Source: Ottowia oryzae
GTDB lineage: Bacteria > Pseudomonadota > Gammaproteobacteria > Burkholderiales > Burkholderiaceae_C
Reading direction: 5' to 3'
Assembly (NCBI RefSeq): GCF_003008535.1
Contig: NZ_CP027666.1
Location: 2,717,501-2,781,500 of the forward strand
DNA: 64,000 nt
In this document: piece after piece, positions 51,607 through 58,962 of the stretch
How positions within the stretch are numbered: the first letter of the stretch is position 1
Layout of the letters: the number at the start of each line of letters is the position of its first letter
Translations under genes and position numbers: made by a program
Notes under the pieces: generated by a model
Database searches by the model: none
Told to the model about the DNA's origin: nothing
Seen by the model: the letters and a program-made list of their open reading frames with translations, nothing else

Positions 51607-51909
51607 ATGGCAGCTGGAAAGCCCAAGAAAAAGAACCCTCGCCTGGCATCGGGCCGCAAACGCGCCCGCCAGAACATCGTCCTGAATGCCGCGAACACCT
51701 CGCTGCGCTCGAAATACCGCACCGCTGTGAAGAACGTCGAAAAGGCTGTCCTCGCCGGTGACAAAGAGAAAGCCACCAGCGCCTTCGCGCTGATGCAGTC
51801 CGTGGTTGACACGGTCGCTGACAAAGGCATCTTCCACAAGAACAAGGCTGCTCGCGACAAGAGCCGCCTGTCCGTCAAGGTCAAGGCCCTGGCGCAAGCC
51901 GCCGCCTGA
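51607..51909 (+). CDS. rpsT: 30S ribosomal protein S20
   Basis: This 100-aa helical ribosomal protein begins MAAGKPKKKNPRLASGRKRA, followed by RQNIVLNAANTSLRSKYRTA and later KNKAARDKSRLSVKVKALAQ, the typical S20 pattern. AAGGAA just upstream is its ribosome binding site. It has its own terminator at 51987. Confidence 0.97.
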   Translation: MAAGKPKKKNPRLASGRKRARQNIVLNAANTSLRSKYRTAVKNVEKAVLAGDKEKATSAFALMQSVVDTVADKGIFHKNKAARDKSRLSVKVKALAQAAA

Positions 51910-51986
51910 AGCTAGTCAGGCAAACCGCCCGGACGGCCCCGCCGTCTGCTGTTTGATCGGGTGCGCTGTTGGCAAAAAACAAGAGA

Positions 51987-52009
51987 ACCGCCTTCGGGCG
52001 GTTTTTTTG
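51987..52009 (+). terminator. Rho-independent terminator of rpsT
   Basis: ACCGCC, a TTCG tetraloop and GGCGGT are followed by seven T residues, a textbook intrinsic terminator 78 bp after the rpsT stop. Confidence 0.92.
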
Positions 52010-52162
52010 TGGGCGCGTGGCAAAAAAAGTGGTGCGCGCCCTGGCGAAGGCGCACCGCGCCAGCGCGTTGGGGTGAAGCCTCATGCCAGCTTTTGGGCGA
52101 CCGCCCTGCGCAAGTCCGCGATCCTCAGCAGCGTTGCCTCTGCTGGCAGCAACGCGCCGCCT

Positions 52163-52936
52163 TCAGGCAGATCGCTCCCAAGCCTCGTTCTGCTCCTTGC
52201 GAACCATCTCTTGCGCCGACGCGGGCAGCACCGTCCGATACGGCGGGTTGTCTGCCTCGATCACCTCGATCATGGCGGCGATCATCTCCGCCGGGTCGTG
52301 CTGGCGGTTCAACTCGCGCACGGGCCAGTGCGCGACGACACGCTCCCCCTGGCCCCACCACTGGTCCATGCTTTCCATGCCGGTGTCGTTGAACCCCGTG
52401 CGGTACGCGCCTGGGTTGACCGTGACCACCTGCACGCCGTACGGCTTCAGTTCCTCATGCATGGCCGAACAAATGCCTTCCACCGCATGCTTGGAAGCGG
52501 CATAGGCGCCGTCGAACGGAACCTTGACCAACCCAGCCACCGAAGAAGTCCAGACTATTCGCCCGCTGCCGCGTTGAACCATCTTGCGGGCGAAGCCCTG
52601 CGCAAGCTCCAGCGCAGCAAACACGTTTGTTTCAAACACCGAACGAAACACCGCCATCGGTATTTCGACCATCGGGCCGGATTCCATGATGCCGGCGTTG
52701 TTGTGCAGCACGTCGATGTCCAGCGCCAGGGCGTTGGCGCGGTCAATGTCGTTCAGCACGTCCAGCTTGATGACTTGCAGATCAAGCGCCTGGCTTTTCG
52801 CTGCCTGCCGCAGCTCCCACACCTGGGGCCATATCTGGCAGCCAGCGATCACACGATGGCCGCGCTGCGCCAACCCGAATGCCACGCCACGGCCGAAGCC
52901 CGTGGCTGCACCGGTGACCAAAACTGTCTTTGCCAT
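52163..52936 (-). CDS. Short-chain dehydrogenase/reductase
   Basis: This 257-aa NAD(P)-dependent oxidoreductase has the cofactor motif VLVTGAATGFGRGVAFGLAQ, DIDVLHNNAGIMESGP (the NNAG element), the catalytic Ser in VWTSSVAGLVKVP and the Tyr-Lys pair in YAASKHAVEGICSAM. The substrate is unknown. It lies 51 bp downstream of the LuxR-type regulator and is likely the last gene of the hchA-luxR-SDR operon. Confidence 0.88.
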   Translation of the reverse strand: MAKTVLVTGAATGFGRGVAFGLAQRGHRVIAGCQIWPQVWELRQAAKSQALDLQVIKLDVLNDIDRANALALDIDVLHNNAGIMESGPMVEIPMAVFRSVFETNVFAALELAQGFARKMVQRGSGRIVWTSSVAGLVKVPFDGAYAASKHAVEGICSAMHEELKPYGVQVVTVNPGAYRTGFNDTGMESMDQWWGQGERVVAHWPVRELNRQHDPAEMIAAMIEVIEADNPPYRTVLPASAQEMVRKEQNEAWERSA

Positions 52937-52987
52937 AACGATTCGCTCCTGGTTAGTCTTTGTAGGGCGCGCCTCTTTCCGGCGGGA

Positions 52988-53710
52988 TCACGCCGCGATC
53001 TCTCCGTTGCGGATCGCGACCCGCACCGCCTGCGCGGTGGTTGCCACGCCCAAGCGCCGTCGCACTCGCCGCAGGTGATTCTCGACCGTCCGCTCAGACA
53101 AGCCCAGCGTTTCAGCAATCTCCGTCTGACGGCGGCCTGCCGCTGTCCAGGCAAGCACCTCTCGCTCTCGATCTGATAGCGCGGTCATCGCCTCTTCAAC
53201 CGGCATTTCCAGCAACTTGCGCGCCGCAAGAAACGCTGCCTGCCCCACCAGCGAAAGCGCCAGCTTGGTTTGGGCCGACGCATCGATGCGCTCGCCGCCC
53301 AGGCTCATGGCGCCCTCCAGCCCCAGCGGCCCGAACACCGGAACCTGCAGGCCATGAACGCCAACGCCCTGCGGCGTGCGCACCACGCGGTACAGGTCCT
53401 TGTCACGGGCGCCCGTCTTCGTCCAGAAGAAAGGCTCATGCAGGCTGAGCATGTGGCGCGAAACGGGGCAGCGGCGCAGGTAGGTCTGGGCGTCCAATTC
53501 CGTACCGTCGCCGAACCAGTCGCCTTCCAGCCAGTAAAAGGTGTCGACAACTTCGTCGCGGGCGGCGGACGCAGAGAAAAGCACAAACCGGTCGTAGCCC
53601 AGCGGCGTTGCCAGCGCGCGCACCGCGGCCTGAATCGCCACCAGGGTTTTGGCCCCCTGAATGGCGATGGCGGTGGCGAACGCCCTCTCGGCCGCGTCGG
53701 CAGGGGTCAT
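52988..53710 (-). CDS. LuxR-type regulator with divergent autoinducer-binding-like domain
   Basis: This 240-aa regulator has a C-terminal LuxR helix-turn-helix (residues ~178-234: LSDREREVLAWTAAGRRQTE, then TLGLSERTVENHLRRVRRRL). The N-terminal domain resembles acyl-homoserine-lactone binding domains (LGYDRFVLFSAS, CPVSRHMLSLHEPFFW). The Asp that contacts the lactone amide, normally in a DPV triplet, is Cys81 (RCPV). No luxI-type synthase lies in the window. It is thus a LuxR solo, or a sensor of something else. Its ATG overlaps the hchA TGA (TGATG). Confidence 0.8.
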   Translation of the reverse strand: MTPADAAERAFATAIAIQGAKTLVAIQAAVRALATPLGYDRFVLFSASAARDEVVDTFYWLEGDWFGDGTELDAQTYLRRCPVSRHMLSLHEPFFWTKTGARDKDLYRVVRTPQGVGVHGLQVPVFGPLGLEGAMSLGGERIDASAQTKLALSLVGQAAFLAARKLLEMPVEEAMTALSDREREVLAWTAAGRRQTEIAETLGLSERTVENHLRRVRRRLGVATTAQAVRVAIRNGEIAA

Positions 53711-54558
53711 CAGGCTGCGACTTCCTTGAGCAAGGTCTTGGCCGCCAGTTGGCCCAGCGCATTGCCGGCCAGGGGGCTGTCGCCCGTGATGAGCAAGCCG
53801 TCGCGAAGCACTTGGCCGCTGATGTTGTCGTTGACGATCTCAAAGCCCAGCGCCTTGAGCTTTTCGCCAAACTTCCACGTCAGGTGGCCGGGCATGTAGC
53901 CGATGTCGGGGGTTTTGGCGTCGAGCGAATCGGGAAACGCGCAGATCTTCTTGCCGCGGTAAATGTCGCTGTCGCCCACCGCCAGAAACGCCGCCGGGCC
54001 ATGGCACAGCGAGATCACGAAACGGTCGTTCGCCGCCGCCCATTTGAGCGCCGCGCCGACGTCGTCGCTTTCAGGCAGGCCGATCAAGGCGCCGTGACCG
54101 CCGGGGATGAACACCGCGGCGTACTCGTCCAGCCCCTTGGCGACGACGTCCGCCAAGGCCAGCGGCCGCTTGAATTGCGGGTGGTACTTGTCGAAAAAGC
54201 CTTTGACGGCCTCGTCCTCGCTGGGCATCGCCCAGAACTCGAACTTGACCGGGTTGCCGGAGACGGTGGCCACGTCGAACGCAAAGCCGGCCTTGTCCAG
54301 GTGGTACATCGGCAGCAGGGCTTCAACCGGGTGGTTGCCCGTGGAGAAAAAGCTGCCGTTGTCGGTCAGCAGATAGCGCTCGTCGGCGCCGATCATCAAA
54401 ATCTTCTGGCGGCCCTTGTACGGATTGGGGTAGTCGGCGCCGCTCAGATCCGACTTGGGGGCGGTGAACTGGCTGAGCGAATAGCTAGAGGGGAAAAACG
54501 CATCCTTTTCGGCTGGATCGGGTTGCGGCGCTTTGCTGTGGGTGGTTTGCTCGGACAT
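53710..54558 (-). CDS. hchA: Hsp31/HchA-type glyoxalase III / protein deglycase
   Basis: This 282-aa DJ-1/PfpI protein is of the HchA branch, known as a chaperone and glyoxalase III that detoxifies methylglyoxal. It has the long N-terminal segment of this branch (FFPSSYSLSQFTAPKSDLSG, YPNPYKGRQKILMIGADERY). TDNGSFFSTGNHPVEALLPM includes the conserved Glu79. FIPGGHGALIGLPES and the nucleophile Cys185-His186 in VISLCHGPAAFLAVGD complete the core. GAGGT precedes the start. It heads an operon with a LuxR-type regulator and an SDR enzyme. Confidence 0.92.
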   Translation of the reverse strand: MSEQTTHSKAPQPDPAEKDAFFPSSYSLSQFTAPKSDLSGADYPNPYKGRQKILMIGADERYLLTDNGSFFSTGNHPVEALLPMYHLDKAGFAFDVATVSGNPVKFEFWAMPSEDEAVKGFFDKYHPQFKRPLALADVVAKGLDEYAAVFIPGGHGALIGLPESDDVGAALKWAAANDRFVISLCHGPAAFLAVGDSDIYRGKKICAFPDSLDAKTPDIGYMPGHLTWKFGEKLKALGFEIVNDNISGQVLRDGLLITGDSPLAGNALGQLAAKTLLKEVAA

Positions 54559-54750
54559 GGGTTTACCTCAGAAGGTCACGAAAAAAGAAGCAACGATGCC
54601 CGGTCGCCCCACCGAGGGCAATGAGGGATTTCCGCTCGCCAGTCGGCCAAGCCGCCCTCAAAACGCGCAGCCTGCCAGCGCTGAACGGGCCAAAGCGCCA
54701 AGTCAACGCCGAAGCCGACTCTGACTCTGACTCTGGCAACCAAGCCAATT

Positions 54751-54805
54751 TACTATAGATTTTATAGCTACCGCCGCAGTAAGGGCGGGCGCCAGAAGGC
54801 AATTC
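54751..54805 (+). repeat. Comamonad-type inverted repeat, copy 17
   Basis: ACTATAGATTTTATAGCTAC is followed by CGCCGCAG and GGGCGCCAGAAGGC. It is in the gap between hchA and the DUF3579 gene. A short tandem GACTCT repeat (54716-54733) precedes it. Confidence 0.75.
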
Positions 54806-54840
54806 AAGCAGCGAATGCGGGCAAAGCCGCGACAAGCAGG

Positions 54841-55212
54841 TCAAGCCTTGTCTGGCCCTGCCGCCGCGCCTTGCGCGCCCTTGGCTGCCTGCGGCGCGGC
54901 ATCGGGCAACAGGCAGGCTTCGGCGACCTGCAACTCGTTGTCCTTGGCGAAGTTCATCACGAAGTCCCAGGCCATGGGCTCGTGCTCACGCAATGCGGAG
55001 TTGACCACCACGCACTTCACCCCATCCAGCGTAGTGGGCACGCACCAAGGGGAATAGCCGATGTGCGAACCGGGCCCGCGCATGGCGCCGCCGGGGCGGA
55101 ACTGGGCCATCACCCCGGCCAGGCGCTCGGCCCAGTCGCTGGGGCGAAAGGTGCGACCGGCGGCGGTCACGCCCTTGATGAAAAATTCGCTGGTTGACGG
55201 GTTGGCGGCCAT
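54841..55212 (-). CDS. DUF3579 domain-containing protein
   Basis: This 123-aa protein matches the betaproteobacterial DUF3579 family: FFIKGVTAAGRTFRPSDWAE, then RLAGVMAQFRPGG, GYSPWCVPTTLDGVKCVVVN and LREHEPMAWDFVMNFAKDNE. The end is an Ala/Gly/Gln-rich tail. The start at MAANPSTSEF fits the family; the frame is open further. Function unknown. Its linkage to the divergent argD, 261 bp away, recurs in Burkholderiales as far as I recall. Confidence 0.85.
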   Translation of the reverse strand: MAANPSTSEFFIKGVTAAGRTFRPSDWAERLAGVMAQFRPGGAMRGPGSHIGYSPWCVPTTLDGVKCVVVNSALREHEPMAWDFVMNFAKDNELQVAEACLLPDAAPQAAKGAQGAAAGPDKA

Positions 55213-55404
55213 TGAAGCGGGAAGGAGCTGCGTGCGCGCCGGGGGCCTGATGGCCCTTCTCAGGGCTTGCGCCAACCGGCCGATGGGCAGGCTGTCGACC
55301 GTTGCTGCGACGCACAAGAATTCTACCGCCCGGCGGCCATCCGCGCCGCGCCAGGGGCATCGCTGTCATGCGCAGCTTTCAACAAACTGCCGTACGCGAC
55401 ACCC

Positions 55405-55410
55405 TAGAAT
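55405..55410 (+). promoter_or_regulatory. Possible -10 element of argD
   Basis: TAGAAT lies 64 bp before the argD start, with a terminator-like hairpin beginning 11 bp later. The -35 is not convincing. Confidence 0.4.
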
Positions 55411-55420
55411 GCGTCTTCAA

Positions 55421-55447
55421 CGGGCCGCGTTGGCCCGCTTTCTTTTT
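55421..55447 (+). terminator. Terminator-like hairpin in the argD leader
   Basis: CGGGCC (55421-55426) and GGCCCG (55432-55437) pair around GCGTT and are followed by CTTTCTTTTT. It falls at or just after the expected transcription start. There is no plus-strand gene upstream, so it may be an attenuator or mark the end of an antisense transcript. Confidence 0.5.
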
Positions 55448-55473
55448 GCGAACCGCAACCCAGGAGCACCGTC

Positions 55474-56670
55474 GTGACCGCTTTCATCGAAGCCGCATCG
55501 CCTCACACCATGAACACTTACGCGCGTCTGCCGATCGCGATGGAGCGTGGTCAAGGCGTGCGCGTGTGGGACGTCAACGGCAAGAGCTACCTGGACGGCC
55601 TGGGCGGCATCGCGGTCAACACGTTGGGCCACAACCACCCCAAACTGGTGCCTGCGCTGCAAGACCAGATCGCCAAGATCATCCACAGCAGCAACTACTA
55701 CCACGTGCCCAACGCCGAGGTGCTGGCCAAGAAGCTGACCGAGCTGGCGCACATGACCAATGTGTTCTTCTGCTCGACCGGGCTGGAGGCCAACGAAGCC
55801 GCGCTGAAGCTGGCGCGCAAGTTCGGCCACGACAAGGGCATTTCCAACCCACAGATAGTGGTGTACGAAAAGGCCTTTCACGGCCGCAGCATCGCCACGC
55901 TCAGCGCCACTGGCAACCCCAAGGTGCAAAAGGGGTTCGAGCCGCTGGTGGAAGGCTTCATCCGCGTGCCGCTGAACGATATCGACGCGCTCAAGAAAGC
56001 CACCGAGGGCAACCCCAACGTGGTGGCCGTGTTCTTCGAGACCATCCAGGGCGAAGGCGGCATCAACCCCGCGCGCATCGACTACCTCAAGCAAGTGCGT
56101 GCGCTGTGCGATGAGAAAGACTGGCTGCTGATGATCGACGAAGTGCAGTGCGGCATGGGGCGCACCGGCAAGTGGTTTGCCCACCAGTGGGCCGACATCG
56201 TGCCCGACGTGATGCCGCTGGCCAAGGGCCTGGGCTCGGGCGTGCCGATTGGCGCCGTCGTGGCAGGCCCCAAGGCCGCCAACATCTTCCAGCCGGGCAA
56301 CCACGGCACCACCTTTGGCGGCAACCCGCTGGCGATGCGCGCCGGCGTGGAAACCATCCGCATCATGGAAGAAGAAGGCCTGCTGGCCAACGCCGACAAG
56401 GTGGGCAAGCACCTGCACGCTGCGCTTGAAAAGGCACTGGCGGGCAACCCTGGCGTGAAGGAAGTGCGCGGCCAGGGCCTGATGATCGGCATTGAGCTGG
56501 CCAAGCCGTGCGGCGCCATCGTGCAGCGCGCCGCCGACGCCGGGCTGCTGCTGTCGGTCACCGCCGACAGCGTGATTCGCCTGGTGCCCCCGCTGATCCT
56601 GAGCACGGCCGAAGCGGACGAGATCGTCGCCATCCTGGTGCCGATCATCGAAGCGTTTTTGAAAGAGTGA
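55474..56670 (+). CDS. argD: Acetylornithine transaminase
   Basis: ArgD makes N-acetylornithine from the semialdehyde in arginine synthesis and often serves in lysine synthesis too. The 398-aa PLP enzyme starts at GTG 55474 with AGGAGC upstream. It has RVWDVNGKSYLDGLGGIAVN, FCSTGLEANEAALKLARKFG, FHGRSIATLSATGN, the cofactor-binding LMIDEVQCGMGRTGKWFAHQ and the Schiff-base lysine in LAKGLGSGVPIGA. argF begins 8 bp after its stop. Confidence 0.95.
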   Translation: MTAFIEAASPHTMNTYARLPIAMERGQGVRVWDVNGKSYLDGLGGIAVNTLGHNHPKLVPALQDQIAKIIHSSNYYHVPNAEVLAKKLTELAHMTNVFFCSTGLEANEAALKLARKFGHDKGISNPQIVVYEKAFHGRSIATLSATGNPKVQKGFEPLVEGFIRVPLNDIDALKKATEGNPNVVAVFFETIQGEGGINPARIDYLKQVRALCDEKDWLLMIDEVQCGMGRTGKWFAHQWADIVPDVMPLAKGLGSGVPIGAVVAGPKAANIFQPGNHGTTFGGNPLAMRAGVETIRIMEEEGLLANADKVGKHLHAALEKALAGNPGVKEVRGQGLMIGIELAKPCGAIVQRAADAGLLLSVTADSVIRLVPPLILSTAEADEIVAILVPIIEAFLKE

Positions 56671-56677
56671 GCGGCGG

Positions 56678-57607
56678 ATGACCGAGTCGATCAAGCACTA
56701 CCTGCAATTCAGCGATTTCACCGCCGACGAATACGCCTACCTGTTCGAGCGCGCGGCGCTGATCAAGCGCAAGTTCAAGGCCTACGAAAAGCACCAGCCG
56801 CTGGCCGACCGCACGCTGGCGCTGATCTTTGAAAAGGCCAGCACACGCACGCGCGTGAGCTTTGAAGCGGGCATGTACCAGCTGGGCGGCAGCGTGGTGC
56901 ACCTGACCAGCGGCGACAGCCAGCTGGGGCGCAGCGAACCGATTGAAGACACGGCGCGCGTCATCAGCCGCATGACCGACGCGGTGATGATCCGCACCTT
57001 CGAGCAGGCACGCATTGCGCGCTTTGCCGAGTATTCGCGCGTGCCGGTCATCAACGGGCTGACCAACGAATACCACCCCTGCCAGATCCTGGCGGACATC
57101 TTCACGTACATCGAGCACCGCGGCTCCATCGCCGGCAAGACCGTGGCCTGGATTGGTGATGGCAACAACATGGCCAACACCTGGGCGCAGGCCGCCGCCC
57201 TGCTCGGCTTTACCTTGCGCGTGTCCACGCCCGCTGGCTACGAGGTCGATACCGCACTGGCCGCGCTGGACGGCGCGCCGCAGCGCGGCTGGCAAAGCTT
57301 TGCCGACCCGATGGAAGCCTGCGCCGGCGCCGACCTGGTCACCACCGACGTGTGGATCAGCATGGGCTACGAGGCAGAGAACGAAGCGCGCAAGAAGGCC
57401 TTCGCCAGCTGGTGCGTGGATGCGGAGATGATGGCCGTGGCCAAGCCCGACGCGCTGTTCATGCACTGCCTGCCCGCGCACCGCGGCGAGGAAGTGACGG
57501 CCGAAGTGATCGACGGCCCGCAATCGGTGGTGTGGGACGAAGCCGAAAACCGCATGCACGCGCAGAAAGCGCTGCTGGAATACCTGCTGCGCGGGCGGCT
57601 GGACTGA
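56678..57607 (+). CDS. argF: Ornithine carbamoyltransferase
   Basis: ArgF forms citrulline from ornithine and carbamoyl phosphate. The 309-aa enzyme has the carbamoyl-phosphate site EKASTRTRVSF, SGDSQLGRSEPIEDTARVIS, NGLTNEYHPCQILADIFT, GDGNNMANTWAQAAALLGF, and the ornithine-site FMHCLPAHRGEEV. It is in an operon with argD. Confidence 0.97.
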   Translation: MTESIKHYLQFSDFTADEYAYLFERAALIKRKFKAYEKHQPLADRTLALIFEKASTRTRVSFEAGMYQLGGSVVHLTSGDSQLGRSEPIEDTARVISRMTDAVMIRTFEQARIARFAEYSRVPVINGLTNEYHPCQILADIFTYIEHRGSIAGKTVAWIGDGNNMANTWAQAAALLGFTLRVSTPAGYEVDTALAALDGAPQRGWQSFADPMEACAGADLVTTDVWISMGYEAENEARKKAFASWCVDAEMMAVAKPDALFMHCLPAHRGEEVTAEVIDGPQSVVWDEAENRMHAQKALLEYLLRGRLD

Positions 57608-57660
57608 TCGGCGCAGCGCGCGCCGTGGCGGCGCCGTGCCCCCACGGCGCAATCTTTAGT

Positions 57661-57720
57661 GCCAAATCAGCCTCTAGCGCAGGCGGCACCAGCGCTGGCA
57701 GCTATCAAATTAAAAGCAAA
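57661..57720 (-). repeat. Comamonad-type inverted repeat, copy 18
   Basis: The minus strand reads AATTTGATAGCTGCCAGCGC, then TGCGCTAGAGGCTGATTTGG. It lies between argF and the last gene of the GTPase operon. Confidence 0.85.
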
Positions 57721-57763
57721 CGCCGGTAGATCGCCCGCCCGACAGCGGCGGCTGCGGCTGCGC

Positions 57764-58381
57764 TCAGTTGGTCGAAAACTTGGTGCCTGCCACCCGGATG
57801 CCCCAGATCAGCTCGACCAGCGCGCGGTTGTTCAGCAGCGGCTCGCCCCCCAGAATCAGCCAGTAGCCCACGCCGTCCACCCAGAACAGCATGAACGTGG
57901 TGGCCGGCAGCAGCATGTCGATGCTCTCGTGGAAGGACACGGCGCGGCCGGTGCCCCGAAAGCCGCGTTGCTTTTGGCGCGCCACGAAATCGAAGAAGTC
58001 TGCGGCCGCCACGCACAGCGTTTCGGCGTCGTCCTGCGAATAGCCGACGCGCGCCAGGCAGAACCCGTCGTCAGACGCCAGCGCCGCCATGCGCGAGCCC
58101 GACAGCCCGGCGATGGCGTGCGGCAGGTAGTTGTCCAGCCGGACGTCGGGCGCGTGCAACTCGCGCTCTACCTCGTGAACCCAACCTTCGTGCAGCGCGC
58201 GCGGCAGCAGCGAAGCGTGCTGCGGCAGGTGGCTGAGCCATTCGCTGCGGCGCAGCGACACGCCGCGCGGCAGCAGGGTTTGCAGCATCGCGGCGTTTTC
58301 GTCCGGCACCTTGTCGGCAAAGGCGAGCATGGCGCCGGCCGGGGTCAGCATCAGGTGCGGGTCAGCGGCGGAAGGGTTCAT
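57764..58381 (-). CDS. Divergent Roadblock/LC7-like protein of the GTPase operon
   Basis: This 205-aa protein has no motif I can name with certainty. Its second half resembles a Roadblock/LC7 fold in order and spacing: LSGSRMAALASDDGFCLARV, then ETLCVAAADFFDFVARQ, a break, and FMLFWVDGVGYWLILGGEP. The N-terminal ~90 residues (LQTLLPRGVSLRRSEWLSHL, PRALHEGWVHEVEREL) look mostly helical. It is the last gene of the operon, 17 bp after the GTPase gene, so it may bind the GTPase as MglB does. The assignment is inference. Confidence 0.6.
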   Translation of the reverse strand: MNPSAADPHLMLTPAGAMLAFADKVPDENAAMLQTLLPRGVSLRRSEWLSHLPQHASLLPRALHEGWVHEVERELHAPDVRLDNYLPHAIAGLSGSRMAALASDDGFCLARVGYSQDDAETLCVAAADFFDFVARQKQRGFRGTGRAVSFHESIDMLLPATTFMLFWVDGVGYWLILGGEPLLNNRALVELIWGIRVAGTKFSTN

Positions 58382-58398
58382 GCGGTTGCCCCCGGCGC

Positions 58399-58947
58399 TC
58401 AGTGCGCCTCGGTTCCATTGAACGGGTCGATACCGTAGATCAGCGCCTTGACCAACTGGGCCATGTGGCTGCGTTCGCGCGCGTCGGTGTCCATCACGCT
58501 GGGCGGCAGGCCGAGCGCTTCCAGCTCGGCCGCCACCAGGCGGCGCGTTTCCCAGCCGCCCTGGTCGGAATGGGTGATGCCAACCACCAGCGAAGTGCGG
58601 TCGATGAACTCGCGAAACTCCTTGACGTAGGTGCGCAGATCGGCCACCGGGTCGGGTGCGTTGCCGCGCAGCATGAGCACCAGGCCCAGCGCGTTTTCAG
58701 TCAGGATGTCCCACATGAAATCGAAGCGCTTCTGGCCGGGCGTGCCGTACAGGCGCACCTGGTCGCCGCTGGCGAGCTTCATAAGCCCGTAGTCCATGGC
58801 CACGGTGGTGGTCTGCTTGAGCTGCTTGACGTCATCGGTTGCGCTGGCTTCGGTGCGCACCACTTCGATGTCTGACAAAGATTGGATGGCCGTGGTCTTG
58901 CCCGCCCCGACGGGGCCGGCAAACACGAGCTTGTAGGTGGTCGCCAT
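58399..58947 (-). CDS. Small MglA/CvnD-like GTPase
   Basis: This 182-aa Ras-like GTPase has a P-loop GPVGAGKTT (residues 11-19), a switch I Thr in TTTVAMDYG, and a switch II region LYGTPGQKRFDFMW (residues 66-79). The base-recognition motif is THSD (125-128) in place of NKxD. The YGTPGQ form is shared with MglA and with streptomycete conservon GTPases (CvnD). It is flanked by two unrecognised operon proteins and shares the operon with one clear and one possible Roadblock protein. It is therefore the probable switch of the system. Confidence 0.85.
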   Translation of the reverse strand: MATTYKLVFAGPVGAGKTTAIQSLSDIEVVRTEASATDDVKQLKQTTTVAMDYGLMKLASGDQVRLYGTPGQKRFDFMWDILTENALGLVLMLRGNAPDPVADLRTYVKEFREFIDRTSLVVGITHSDQGGWETRRLVAAELEALGLPPSVMDTDARERSHMAQLVKALIYGIDPFNGTEAH

Positions 58948-58962
58948 GAATATCGAAAAACG

